From assembly GCF_016808335.1 (NCBI RefSeq), contig NC_053153.1, forward strand, positions 26,150,090 to 26,214,089: a stretch of DNA of 64,000 bases, in the 5' to 3' direction. This stretch comes from Panicum virgatum. Its lineage: Eukaryota; Streptophyta; Magnoliopsida; Poales; Poaceae. The notes under the pieces are model-generated. The model did no database searches. It saw only the letters and a list, made by a program, of their open reading frames with translations, and was not told the DNA's origin. A program made the position numbers and the translations under genes. Below are positions 1 to 10,919 of this stretch, piece after piece; the stretch's first letter is position 1; each line of letters begins with the position of its first letter.

Positions 1-111
1 TCCTATATTCACACACAGTTCGGCATGGTCATCAAACTCGTCTAGTGCAACAACGGGCGTGAGTTCGACAACTCCTGCACACGCACCTTCTTCCTCACCA
101 ATGGTGTTCAC

Positions 112-1095
112 TTGCGCATGTCCTGCCCATACACTTCGCCTCAAAATGGTAAAGCCGAGTGCATGATTCCTACCATCAATAATGATGCTCGCTCCTTGCT
201 GTTTCTGGCCAGCATGCCTCCATCCTATTGGGTTGAAGCCCTTCACACAGCAACACACGTGTTGAACATCCTCCTGACCAAAACTTTGCAGTCTGCCACA
301 CCTCACTTCACTTTGTTTGGCACAGCACCTTCTTATGGTCATCTTCAGGTCTTTGGTTGTTTATGTTATCCTAACCTCTCCGCTACCACAGCACATAAAC
401 TCGCTCCGCATTCAGCCGCGTGTGTCTTCCATGGATATTCCGCTAATCACAAAGCGTATTGCTGCCTTGACATTCAGTCTAACAGGGTCCTCATCTCACG
501 CCATGTTGTATTTGATGAGACCTCATTCCCGTTCGCCTCACAATCCACTCCTAATGCAACGGATTTTGAGTTCCTCTTGGATTAGACTGATTCTATGCCG
601 GCTCCAATTGGACCCGTACAGTCTTTGCCTGCAGGTCCACCCATGGTGCCAGCTGCACTACCACGTGCGGCCACAGCCGTGCCATCTTTTTTGTCGTCCC
701 AGCAAGCCGCCCTGGGGATTCCACCCGTGTTGTGCGCTCCAGTTGTCCCAGGAGCGCCTTCACCAGGTTCGGCTCCTAGCGCGGCGTCCCCGACCTCGGC
801 CCCGGCGTCCTTTACTGGTGCCCCTGTGGCGCCCTCCATAGGTGGCGCACCTGCCGCAGCCTCCCAGGCTGGCGCACCTGCAGTGCCCACCCCTGGTGGC
901 GCGACTGCCGCGGTCTCCCCGGTGTCTCTGGTCTTCACGTCGCGGCCCGTGCCTCCAGCTGCACCGGCCGCGGCTTCGCCGTCCACCGCCCCTCAGCTAC
1001 GTCCACTGCAGGAGTATGTCCACGTCTACTCCCGTCGGCCTGTCAATGGACCGGCCCCTCCTCGACCTCTGCCACGTGGTGTCGTTCCGACGTAG
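112..1095 (+). pseudogene. copia integrase C-terminal part and Pro/Ala-rich linker
   Basis: The frame from about 112 to 585 reads MSCPYTSPQNGKAE, then SYWVEALHTATHVLN and VFGCLCYPNLSA, which are the conserved integrase core C-terminus and the downstream GKGY-like region of plant copia elements. In the normal family the glutamate of the DDE triad lies in the QNGKAE segment, and it is present here. A TAG stop follows the DFEFLLD segment. A frame from 595 to 1095 then encodes a low-complexity Pro/Ala/Ser linker rich in APAVP and GAPAAAS, the usual variable region between integrase and reverse transcriptase. The catalytic aspartates would lie upstream and are not visible here. Confidence 0.85.
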
Positions 1096-1098
1096 CCC

Positions 1099-2157
1099 GT
1101 GTCTAACCAACACGGGATGATCACATGTGCAAAGAGTGGGCTGAAGTTTCCATCCATCCACACCGCCTCGACGCTCCCTCCGGTTCCTCGCTCCTATCGA
1201 GGAGGTCTTGCTTATCCGAATTGTAGAGGTGCTATACAGGAGGAATTCGATGCTCTATTGATGAACCGTACCTGGGATTTGGTTCCACGGCCACCGCATT
1301 GCAACATTGTGAGTGGTAAATGGGTGTTCAAACACAAATTCAAGGCAGATGGTACACTGGAGCACTACAAGGCTTGTTGGGTTCTCCGTGGTTTCACACA
1401 GCGTCCCGACAATGACTTCGATGAGACTTTCAGTCCAGTGGTCAAGCCAGCTACAGTTGCACAGTTCTGTCTTTGGCACTTTCTCGCAGCTGGCCGGTTC
1501 ATCAGTTGGATGTCAAGAATGCCTTTCTCCATGGCAACATATCTGAGACAGTCTACTGCTCGCAGACGACAGGTTTTGACAACCCAGCTCATCCTGGTTA
1601 TGTGTGCAAGCTCAATCGGTCGCTTTATGGTCTTAAGCAGGCACACAGGGCCTGGTACAGCCACTTTGCCTCCTACATCATTCAACTTGGTTTTGTGGAG
1701 GCTAAGACAGACACATCTTTGTTTGTCTACCACCAGGGCAGCGATACTACATATCTCCTGCTCTATGTTGATGACATCGTCCTCACTGCATCGTCACCTC
1801 AGCTACTTCGCCGTGTCATCTGTGCTCTCCAGCAGATGTTCTCCATGAAGGATCTCGGTGAGCTTCATCACTTTCTAGGTATGCATGTGCAGCGCACTAG
1901 TTCTAGCCTTCTACTGTCCCAGCGCCAATATATGATGGAGATCCTTTAGCATGCCGGTATGTCTGACTGCAAGCCTTGTGCCATGCCAGTTGACACAAAT
2001 CCTAAGCTCTCTACGGATGGAGGAGTTCATGTTACCGACCCTAACGACTTTTGTTGTCTTGCTGGAGCTCTGCAGTATTTGACATTCACTCGTCCAGACT
2101 TAGCATATGCTGTTCAACAGGTTTGCCTCCATATGCATGATCCGCAGGGAACGGAGA
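1099..2157 (+). pseudogene. copia reverse transcriptase, frameshifted and truncated
   Basis: Residues around 1230-1450 read EEFDALLMNRTWDLVPRP, KWVFKHKFKADGTLEHYKA and FDETFSPVVKPATV, the conserved start of copia reverse transcriptase. The frame then shifts near 1455-1475 and continues as WPVHQLDVKNAFLHGN, LYGLKQAHRAWY and LLLYVDDIVLTAS. The YVDD catalytic box is intact at about 1762-1775. A TAG stop at 1947-1949 interrupts the frame after QYMMEIL, and the protein resumes as MSDCKPCAMPVDTNPKL and LAGALQYLTFTRPDLAYA before the truncation. One frameshift plus one nonsense codon plus loss of RNase H make it non-functional. Family assignment is certain; exact junctions are approximate. Confidence 0.9.
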
Positions 2158-3000
2158 CCTGGTGATAAGGACACATTAGGAGAGCTATATAATCTCTTGA
2201 GATGGATGATTAGCCATTTTGATGAATTGACGTGCCGCCAGGTACCTAGAGAGTGTGTATCGTTCGTTGATGGGTTGCTGAGGAAGACCAGGCTCTTTGG
2301 AAAGGTCCATGATGTTATTGCCAGCACACATACTGACAAGTATCTTGCAGCCTCTATCTTGGAAAAATGGGAGTCTCATCTGAATGGAGATCCAATCTCC
2401 AGCATCAAAGATAGACCATCACCCCTTAAAAATATTGGTAATCTTGCTTTCCTTGTCTTTCTTTCTCATTAGCTGAAATGCTTTACTTTCTTATCTCTTT
2501 TTATTAGCCATGTTTTGGCAAGTATAACTAACATTCACAAGTTACAATATCTGCAGCAAGAAAGAAATCACAGCAGGTAGAGGAATTGCTCCAACCACAG
2601 GTGATAATGACGAGGACAAGTTATATGATCTATACAATGTATGTTGAGCTCTCAAACCTTCTGAAGTTCATATTTGGATGATCGGTTCAGAATCAAGTGT
2701 TGCAAGGCTTCGAAAAATTCAAAATATCTTTGGTTTGGGAAAGGGGCAGGAGCTCGTGAAGGAGGGATATCTGTGTTTACTACGCATTGCACTTGCTGAT
2801 GAACTGGAGGGAGAAGTAGAGATACGAAAGGCCAGCAAATGCCTCACCATCATACTGAACCCAAAGATGCTCCAAGAAGCACACTTGTATAATAATTCAT
2901 TCACTATTGTGATGACTTCTCAACAAGAAAATAATGCTGTTGAGAATCTTCAAGAATTCAGTCCCATTAGTGTCGCTTCATTTAAGAGCCTTCCTTTTTA
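2158..3000 (+). pseudogene. unrecognised grass gene remnant, two exons
   Basis: Two coding blocks with plausible splice sites. Block 1 (about 2158-2437) reads LGELYNLLRWMISHFDEL, then GLLRKTRLFGKVHDVIAS and LAASILEKWESHLNGDP, and ends at a GT donor at 2438. Block 2 begins after the CAG at 2554-2556 and reads in one frame from GIAPTTGDNDEDKLYDLYNV through ALKPSEVHIWMIGSESS, GLGKGQELVKEGYLCLL and LADELEGEVEIRKASKCL to a TAG at 2999. A TGA at 2645-2647 breaks block 2 where a residue, probably Trp, is expected. I do not know the protein family. It lies just upstream of ankyrin-type exons and may belong to the same ancestral gene. The left edge is fused to the copia fragment. Confidence 0.55.
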
Positions 3001-4203
3001 GTTTTAGCTCAACTTTTTTTTGCCCTTCAGTCTGTATATGCTTTGCTTTCTTTTCGATATTGGCCACATTATGAGCTGTTGAAAACTCTGCATTTTGAGC
3101 TGTAAGCGTTCTTAACAGTTTCATGGATGAAAGTTGGACAAAGTATTGGCCTATATTTCTTAAAGATGTGATTCAGTGTGATCTTGGAGTCGTTCTAGGC
3201 TGAGGACAAATTTTGCTACATTGATGTGTCACATTTCATATATTGCGGTTGTTGTCATTGCTGCAGCCATAATTATGGCTATCTACGTGAATATTACTCC
3301 TACTACGACGCAGTGTTTAAAATAGCGGGCTAAGACATTTAGCGTTTGGTGTTTGTAGAAGCTAAGAAAGGCTATAGCTATAGCCTAGCTAATCCATTTA
3401 TCGGTTCTATAAATAACATGTGTTGAGAAATCGACGCTCCTAACCTTGACACCGACTTCCGAGAAGTTGAACCTTAGTTTGATATCACTTCTTTTGTGGA
3501 CCTTATGCCCACGCTACACCAAGAAGACATTCACCTAAACACTAATATGATAGAACAACTCTATATGAAAACTCAACTCTTTATTCACGATAACTTAGTA
3601 CAACACATGACTCCTGTACTCTTTATGCAACTATCCTACCATGACACTACTACACTGCATGGCAACATTGTCATCTCCTACTTGAGACTTTTTATGGCAT
3701 GGTATAGCAAGAGGGGAGAGGAGTACCCCTATTTATAAGACTCCATGGCTCATATGGTTTTTTCATATTTTCATCTTTTGCAGACTTCTTTACAAATATC
3801 TAACTCTAAAATTTTCTTCATACTTATCTAACTATACAAATATCTAATTTCCAGCGTATTCTATATTTCACCAAGAAGCATGGTGACCATAGTTCATGCA
3901 TACTCTCTAATCTTCTAGAAGCTTCTCACAATTATACATTTCTACCTCAACATCATGCATAAATCTCTGAGTAATTTTACATATAAACATAAAATAAAAA
4001 AATATGTACTGAAGTACGTCTTGAGCTTCATTTGTAATGTATTGAAGTACGTTATTCTACAGCTACTATTTTTCTATTATCTTCTGTTGATGCATGTTTG
4101 CGGTTAGGCCAATTACCATAACTGCCATTGTCTAGATATTGCCTTTTGTCCCATCTCTCCTTTTTCCTCGTTATCTTTCTTATACGTGCAACACTTAGCA
4201 GGT
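3001..4203. other. AT-rich non-coding stretch
   Basis: This is likely intron or intergenic DNA between gene remnants. I see no long open frame, terminal inverted repeat or LTR. Around 3310-3430 the sequence has the look of a degenerate short transposon (a TATAGCTATAGCCTAGC segment), but I could not identify paired ends. Confidence 0.3.
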
Positions 4204-4376
4204 TCCGCATGTGGATGTCCTTGAGCGTGTTTCATCTATTCTGAAGGATTTTGGATTTATCCTCCTGAGGCCATCAATATTGGAAACCTCTACTGTCTTA
4301 TTACACGCATTTTGCGCTCTTTCAATGATAATAATTTTCATGCAATTATGGGATTGATAAGTTCATCTACTTATTA
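4204..4376 (+). pseudogene. orphan exon copy A of ankyrin-type gene (VDVLERV exon)
   Basis: After a CAG acceptor the sequence reads VPHVDVLERVSSILKDFGF. It then changes frame by one base to read YPPEAINIGNLYCLITRIL, FNDNNFHAIMGLISSSTY and stop. The same exon recurs at 6870 as VSHVDVLERVSWILKDF, so the gene or part of it was tandemly duplicated here. The frameshift lies at about 4257-4261. It is probably the last coding exon of an upstream copy. Function unknown apart from its link with the ankyrin gene described next. Confidence 0.5.
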
Positions 4377-4803
4377 AATCTTACTTGTTTTTGAAGCTGC
4401 CTATATAATAAATGTTTTTTTTCTGAATGTTTGTTTCTGAAATGATATTAAGTGAAAACGCAGACTGTTACTTGTTCTTAGGTTGTGAAAACGCTGTGGG
4501 GAATTCCTGTACTATCTAGAATAGTTGATAGTTTCCACTTTCCAATTTCAGCAAAGCATAAAACTAGTCATTTTTATTGATTTAAGAATAGTATTGCAAC
4601 TGCCACTTAATAGTTCATTTTCAGAAAAAACTTGTGTAGCTGATTGTTGAACTGCTGAACTGTTGAAGCTGCAGCTGATTGTGTTTATGGACAATGCACT
4701 AGAAACTTGTGCAAGTAGCTTTAGCTAGATCTTGCAGCTTGTACAACATTTTGTACATGTGTTTCATACAAACTGATACCTACCTCTTGTTGTATGTACA
4801 CAG

Positions 4804-6950
4804 GAGTTCGAAGTATCAACTACTCCCCTTGACAAAGATGAGTTACTCAAAATTCGAGAAAAAATTGCTTCATTCATCATGGACCAGGTCATTAGTAGCA
4901 ATGGGGATCACCACTACCAAAATCCACGTTTCTCAGCACATTAGGTAATGATGTGTGAAGTGCAAGAACATGAGATTAACCTATGTGATGTACTCTGAAG
5001 AATAATCTCTTATGTTGTCACATGTTATTTGTGTTGCTACTTGTGTGATGAACCTAGTTAACATACAGTAAACTTCTTGTGATGGAATCTATGTGCAATG
5101 CATGTGTGATATGGCTTTGTGAAATGTGCAGTTAAGGGCTTTGTGAAATGTGCTGTGATAATCATATGTGCCTGTGTGATAATCGTGTGAAATGTGAAAT
5201 GCATTTGTGATATGGAACGTCTGTGGCATGTGGCATGAAGCAGGTGGTCAAAAAGAAAATTGAGATTGCAGACGCGTCTAGACTTCTAGTGTCTGTCAAT
5301 ATGTGAGTTATCGGTGACGCGGATCAAAGATCTGTGTCACCTAAGATAAGTTACCGGAGACACGATTTATAAGGAAGCGTCACCAAAACTGAACAGTTAG
5401 GAGACATGGATTTTTCACGCGTCACCAATATAACATTATAGGAGACGTGGAAATGAAAACTCGTCACCAATTAACAGATATAGGAGACGCGGAATTCCGA
5501 AGTAACGTCGCTGTTTGACGATATGGGAGACGCGGTTACATAAGAACTGCGTCTCCGAAAAGTCATCATTGGTGACGCGAGTAATACACGTCACCAATGA
5601 CATTCACATCGGTGACGAAAATTTGGTGACGCAGTTTTTTTCGTCTCCTATGCTTGTTTTTCCGCGGCTCCAATCTGCGATTTTGGCATAGTGTAAATGC
5701 CTACACTATGAAGAGATACTTGGCCCACCTAACCACATGAACCAATATGGGCGCTTCCCCCTCCATGAAGCTGCTGAAACTTTCTCTGTTGACATGATTA
5801 AGTTGCTCGTACGCAAAGGTGTGTCAGCTAATGTACGCATGGCTGGCAATACAGTCAGTGTGGGCCTACTCCCACAGCATGTTGCAGTTGAGAACACTTG
5901 CTTGCAAAAGTACCTGGAGGACAATCTTTTGCCGAACCGAGAGCATACAAGCTACAGTAAAGCAGATATCTACAAGCTTTTCCATCTTCTGTATCTCCCC
6001 GAGATGGTTTGTTTTGCATCCCTCCTTGCACAAACTACTTCTGCAGAGTAATAGATGAAAATTGTTGACTAATGCCATATATCTTAAATCAATGATATTG
6101 CTTTTGTACTGAGCATCGTTGCACCTGCACTTCTCAAATGCAGAATTATTTCTATATATGTGAGTTTTTTTTAAGACCATGTGTTGACACTGCTTTAATT
6201 TTTTAACTAAAACAGAGGAGGTAGCAACTTCAAGCTACTATTAATGAATCTTAAAAATCTGTTTTCTTTTGCTTGGAGGTTATAACTCCAGGTTACTATT
6301 GTTTAAGGAACATAGGCAATAAAGCATTTTCTTAAACTCTTTTTTGCAGAAGATCTTCTTGGATACCACTAGGGAGCTTGCAAAACACACAAGTGATCTG
6401 GTTGATGAGGTCTGGAATTACATAAAGGATGGGAAACTTGTCCATGCAGGAGTTTTGCTCCTTGCAGCTCAAGAGCATATCCTCTTGGGATCTTCCTCCA
6501 AGAAAAATGGTAATAGTAAGCCAGATGGGTTTGCTACTATCGTTAATCGGATTGCCGACCACTTCTATAGCTTTGATTTGGAGACGGTTCAAAATAAAGA
6601 GGAGCTTGAGCAGCCACATGCAAATATAAAGTATCTTTCATCTGCATTGTTACTGGTTAATGCAATTTCCCAAGCTGGTAAAACTCTTCATGAATACAAT
6701 CGGGTGCATTCAGAGGTATACCACTTTTGGTAGTATGCAGCTACTGTGTTTCTATTATCTTCTATAAATTGGCATACCTGTGATTACCATTAATGACACT
6801 TCTCTAGATATTTCCTTTCAGCCCCTTTTTTCTTTTCATCTTTATTTTTCAAGCTGAAAACTTTTGCAGGTTTCACATGTGGATGTCCTTGAACGTGTTT
6901 CATGGATTCTGAAAGATTTTGTTTTTTATCCTACTGAAGAAGGATAAAGA
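4804..6950 (+). pseudogene. ankyrin-repeat protein gene remnant, split by a CACTA element
   Basis: Four exons can be joined by GT-AG borders. Exon a, 4804-4911 (after a CAG), reads EFEVSTTPLDKDELLKIREK and FIMDQVISSNGDH. Exon a continues, beyond an inserted CACTA element, at 5704-6006 with HYEEILGPPNHMNQYGRFPL, HEAAETFSVDMIKLLVRKG and AVENTCLQKYLEDNLLP; GRFPLHEAA and DMIKLLVRKGVSANV are one ankyrin repeat. Exon c, 6350-6715, reads KIFLDTTRELAKHTSDLVDE, LVHAGVLLLAAQEHIL and LLVNAISQAGKTLHEYN. Exon d starts at 6870 with VSHVDVLERVSWILKDF and stops at a TAA near 6945. The insertion and early stop suggest a pseudogene. Ankyrin repeats mediate protein binding; the actual role is unknown. Confidence 0.6.
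4912..5693. mobile_element. small non-autonomous CACTA element
   Basis: The left end starts CACTACCAAAATC and the right end, read on the other strand, starts CACTATGCCAAAATC, matching the CACTA-type terminal repeat. The interior has no gene. It carries many diverged copies of short subterminal motifs, of the type GGAGACGCGG and GGTGACGCGG alternating with CGTCACCAA and CGTCTCC, plus a stretch (about 5060-5225) of imperfect TTTGTGAAATGTGC-like repeats. Such subterminal arrays are the transposase-binding regions of En/Spm elements. It sits inside an ankyrin-gene exon. The expected 3-bp duplication would be CAC (4909-4911 and 5704-5706), but 10 extra bases (5694-5703) separate the right end from the second CAC. 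Confidence 0.7.
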
Positions 6951-7178
6951 TGAAACCTCCTACTGAATAAAAATTTGGGCAAGGGTATAGATGTGCGACT
7001 GAATTTTTTAGGGGCATGGAGGTAATGACCAATTTACATAAGGGACTCAAAATGAAAAGTCCGTTGAAGATGCTCTTAGAGCACAATAGTAGCTGTCTAC
7101 TCCTACACAGATTGGCCGTGTCTTGGAGACTATTCGCACTCAAATTAACCTAACCCTCGCGCGTGGAGGCTCGGCTTA

Positions 7179-7403
7179 GGGCGTGTTTAGTTCGCGATTT
7201 TTTTTCGATTTGGCTACTGTAGCACCTTTGTTTTTATTTGATAATTAATGTCAATCATTGACTAATTAGACTCAAAAGATTCATCTCATCATTTTCAGCT
7301 AAATTGTGCAATTAATTATTTTTTAAACCATATTTAATGCTTCATGTATATGTCTAAAAATTCGATGTGACGAGAAATTTTGAAAATTTTGGGAACTATA
7401 CAT
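7179..7403. mobile_element. MITE of the common panicoid type
   Basis: Begins about GTGTTTAGTTCGCGATTTTT and ends about AAAATTTTGGGAACTATAC, whose complement begins GTATAGTTCCCAAAATTTT, giving short imperfect terminal inverted repeats. Inside are the segments GGCTACTGTAGCACC, GACTAATTAGACTCAAAAG and TTCGATGTGACGAGAAAT, which I know as hallmarks of a very abundant miniature transposon of panicoid grasses. No coding capacity. It lies just upstream of the valyl-tRNA synthetase relic. Exact ends and target duplication were not resolved. Confidence 0.65.
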
Positions 7404-7661
7404 GACCTTATTATCAATCAAACACCACATGGGAGCCGAACTCCTGCGGCCGGTCGCTTGGCCCTCGCGAATCCTCCTCACATAAATCCCGGCCACCGAT
7501 CACGCTGCGCGCGCCGCCACTCGAGCACGTACCAGATTCCGATCACCCTCCTAAACCCCGCGAAGGAGCCCAACCCGGCCGCGGCGCCTCCTCGCTCCAT
7601 CGGGGCAACCGCCGGCGACGCAGCGGGCGGCGAGCCCGGGGGCCGGCCCCCGATCCGCGCC
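7404..7661 (+). promoter_or_regulatory. GC-rich 5' flank of the valyl-tRNA synthetase relic
   Basis: Strong shift to GC-rich sequence just before the ATG at 7662, typical of grass housekeeping-gene 5' ends and 5' UTRs. Open frames on both strands here are a by-product of composition. No clear TATA box is seen. The call rests on position and base composition only. Confidence 0.35.
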
Positions 7662-9936
7662 ATGGAGAAGGTGAGCGCCCGCGGACTCGTTTCCGCTTGG
7701 GGTTGTGCAATGTCATTCTCTGCTCGTGCTCTGTTTGTGTTTTTGTGGCTGCGCCCGCACGATTGCGAGTTTATGAAATATCGCCGGTTAAGTGTTTGAA
7801 ACGATTCGGCGCGCGAACGCGATGCAGCTGGTTGGGTTGTGCAAGAATTGGGATCGCGTTTCTAGCGGGGGGCTTTGGTGGAGCTTTTGAATCAGTTCTG
7901 TTCTGTATATCCAGGGCTACGTCAACCTGGTGCCGTTTTGGTGATTAGGGAGGCGTGATGCACGATCTCCGCTGATTGTGTTTCCTTTTTCTTTGGATTT
8001 AGCTGGCATTTGTGAAACCATACCGCCCTTGTTGGTTGTTGCACGGAGAATGCATCTTACATTTTGATTTGGCATGTCTGCAGCCACTAGATGAGAAGGA
8101 GTTGGAGAGGAAATTGAAGAAGGATCAGAAGGTATAGACATCTCCAATTGTATTATCCTTTGCTGTTCATGATGTAACTGAATATTTGGTCGAGTTTTGT
8201 GGAACGTGCGTGCCCAGTTTAAACCAATTCCGTCGTGTTCTCTGGCAGGCGAAAGAGAAGGAGGAGAAGAAGAAGCTCAAAGCAAAGCTGAAGGAAGCGG
8301 CTAGGCTCTAGGTGGCTGCAAGCCTGCAACGGCTTAATGCTCAACCTCATGTGTCATGTGTGATGCATTTTATTTTATCTCTTTGCCGTGTTGATGTCGG
8401 TTGTCTGTAGGCACAAGCAGCATCTGATGGAGGTGGAGCTAAGAAGAGTGAGAAGAAGCTGAGAAAGAAAGGCACCACAGATGAGAGCCCTGAGGATTTC
8501 ATTGATCCTGAGACTCCTGCTGGACAGAAAAAACTGCTGGCATCTCAAATGGCAAAACAATATAATCCCGTTGCTGTTGAGAAATCGTATGTTGCTTTTG
8601 TTTCTCTATTGACTCCTAGCACCAGAACTTTCTTATAACTCAATATAAGAAATATGTGGATAATTTTTTCTATTTCCCTTTCTCCATTTTGTCATGCAGC
8701 TGGTATGCTTGGTGGGAATCATCTCCGTATTTTGAAGCAGATGCAGCAAGCTCAAAGCCACCATTTGTAATAGTAAGTGCCTTCATTTTCTAAAGGGTTA
8801 TATATAGAACAAATATTTGCTCGCACTCATTGTGTGGCACTATTTGGTTATCTGACCTCACACAGCATTTTTTGGGGTAAGAGATTATGCCTTTTTATTT
8901 CTTCACTGTGTGTTATGATTTTCTGTGATTGATGCACTTCTATTTTGATTCAGGATGCTATAATTCGCTGGCTGAGAATGTCAGGCTACAATGCTTTATG
9001 GGTTCCTGGAATGGACCGTGCTGGTATAGCTACACAGGTATTGTTCTGTTTGCTAGGCTGAAGCACAAAACACAAATATGGGACCCCAATATGTTTCCTC
9101 TGCATGAGGCATGAAATTGTGTGTTTTATCTCAAAATCATGTAAGGCCAATTTTGATCTTCTGATTATGGGAGTGGTGTGATTGTCTCTTTATCAATATT
9201 TTATATGGTAGCAAGTATCAGTTAAATTATTTGTTTTTGCACCATCAGGTGGTGGTTGAGAAAAAACTCATGTGTGATAAGAATCTATCAAGGCATGACA
9301 TAGGACATGAGAAATTTTTATGTGAGGTAGGTGCTTTTTTCTTACACATGAACAATTCAACTTCAGTAGTAATATGTCCAAGTAGTATATTGCCACATTG
9401 TTGATAGTCATTGTTTCAATACTTATGTAGGATTTACTGCCTAAACATGTGTTCTATAGACTATAAATCATGTCAGTGAACACTGAGAAAAAAAAGTCAT
9501 GAGCCTAACAAGATGGCTCTGGACTCACATGATTATATGTCAATATACCAATTGACACACATACAAAACTCTAAAACTTTGTAGTGGCGCACAATAGGTT
9601 CAATTTACTTAATTATTTGCAAAAAGAGAACTGTGTTTCATTCCATATTATAAGTTGCTGGTTCATTCTCATATTTCCTTGTTCCCTTTGTTGAATCATT
9701 TGTTTGCTGGTTCGTTCTTATATTTCCTTGTTCCCAATGTTGAATCATTTACTTCATAGGTCCTCAAATGGAAAGAGCAGCATGGCGGTGCCATTCTGAA
9801 ACAACTTCGCATGCTTGGGGCCTCATTTGATTGGTCACGCGAGGTATTCCTTTTTGTTTTTCTTGTTGGTTTAGCTTGAAAAATCTACATTTATGTATAC
9901 TATATTTTTGTATAACCCTCAATTTTTTTTTCAATC

Positions 9937-9955
9937 TACGTACAGTGTTTTACAA
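9937..9955. repeat. LINE target-site duplication, left copy
   Basis: The 19 bases TACGTACAGTGTTTTACAA are identical to 10901-10919. The duplicated sequence contains the intron-8 acceptor CAG and the first 10 bases of ValRS exon 9, so the insertion duplicated a splice site. Confidence 0.95.
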
Positions 9956-10900
9956 GGCGATACATCAGGGGTCGGCATTGAGCCCTTATTTATTTGCTTT
10001 GGTGATGGATGATGTCACAAGAGACATACAAAGTGATATCCCTTGGTGTATGCTCTTTGCTGATGATGTGGTGCAAGTTGACGAGAATAGAGCAAGGGTT
10101 AATAGGAAGTTAGAGCTGTGAAGACGCACGTTAGAGTCAAAAGGTTCAGACTTAGTAGGGGCAAGACCGAGTACATGATGTACGATTTCAGCGCATCTAG
10201 GCATGAGGGTTGTGACGTTAGTCTCGATCGGCAAGTGGTGGCCCAGAAGGACACTTTTCGGTATTTAGGTTCGATGCTACAAAAGTATGGCGACATTGAT
10301 GAAGATGTTAGGCATAGAATCTCAGCTGGCTGGTTGAAATGGCGTCAATCTTCTGGTGTCCTCTGTGACAGGAGGGTGCCACAAAATCTAAAAGGTAAGT
10401 TCTATAGGACAGCGATTCACCCGGCGATGTTATACGGTGCTGAATGTTGGCCTACAAAAAGGCGACATGTCCAGCAATTGAGTGTGACAGAGATGTGGAT
10501 GTTGCGGTGGTTTTGCAGGCACACAAGGTGGGATATAGTCCGGAACGAAGTTATTCGGGAAAGGGTAGGGGTGGCACCAATTGAGGAGAAACTTACTCAA
10601 CATTGGTTGAGATGGTTTGGAAATATCCAACGGAGGCCTCCGAAGGCGCCGATGCGTAGTGGGGGTGCTAAAGCGTGTCAATAAGGTAAAGACGGGTAGA
10701 GGTAGACCTAAACTGATTTGGGAGGAGTCGGTTAAGAGAGACCTTAAAGATTGGGATATCTCTGAGGAGGTACCTTTGGATAGGAGCGCTTGGAGACTAG
10801 CTATCAACGTGCCTGAACCGTGACCTTTGTGTCTTTTGGGTTTCATCTCTAGCCTACCCCAACTCGCTTGGGACAAAAGCCTATGTTGTTGTTGCTGTTG
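9956..10900 (+). mobile_element. 5'-truncated RTE-type LINE
   Basis: About 945 bp flanked by a perfect 19-bp direct duplication and ending in a TTG-rich tail (GTTGTTGTTGCTGTTG at 10885-10900), typical of RTE-clade non-LTR elements. The coding part starts within reverse transcriptase. It reads AIHQGSALSPYLFALVMDDV and then IPWCMLFADDVVQVDENRAR, where FADD is the catalytic box. Downstream come KTEYMMYDFSASRHEG, RYLGSMLQKYGDIDEDV, HPAMLYGAECWPTKRRHVQ and MLRWFCRHTRWDIVRNEVIR. The endonuclease domain is missing because of 5' truncation. A TGA (10118-10120 region) replaces a Trp codon and a one-base frameshift follows near 10140-10150, so it cannot make protein. Insertion into ValRS is a late event in that relic or the cause of its death. 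Confidence 0.92.
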
Positions 10901-10919
10901 TACGTACAGTGTTTTACAA
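10901..10919. repeat. LINE target-site duplication, right copy
   Basis: Perfect copy of 9937-9955. ValRS exon 9 (TGT TTT ACA ATG ...) begins at 10910 within it. Confidence 0.95.

Larger units (their letters stand above)
1..2157 (+). mobile_element. Ty1/copia retrotransposon fragment, truncated at both ends
   Basis: The order integrase, linker, reverse transcriptase on the plus strand is that of a Ty1/copia pol gene. The left side is cut by the window edge: an integrase frame is already running at base 1. The right side stops abruptly inside the reverse transcriptase C-terminal region, shortly after the residues LTFTRPDLAYAVQQV, at a junction near 2157 with an unrelated gene fragment. No LTR, primer site or RNase H remains. 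The same family is seen again at 38597-48670, where the sequence continues through RNase H, so this copy has lost its 3' third. Frameshifts and stop codons show it is dead. Confidence 0.9.

Noticed and set aside
582..986. 134-codon minus-strand frame over the copia linker
   Set aside because: Mirror of the GC-rich Pro/Ala linker; no independent support.
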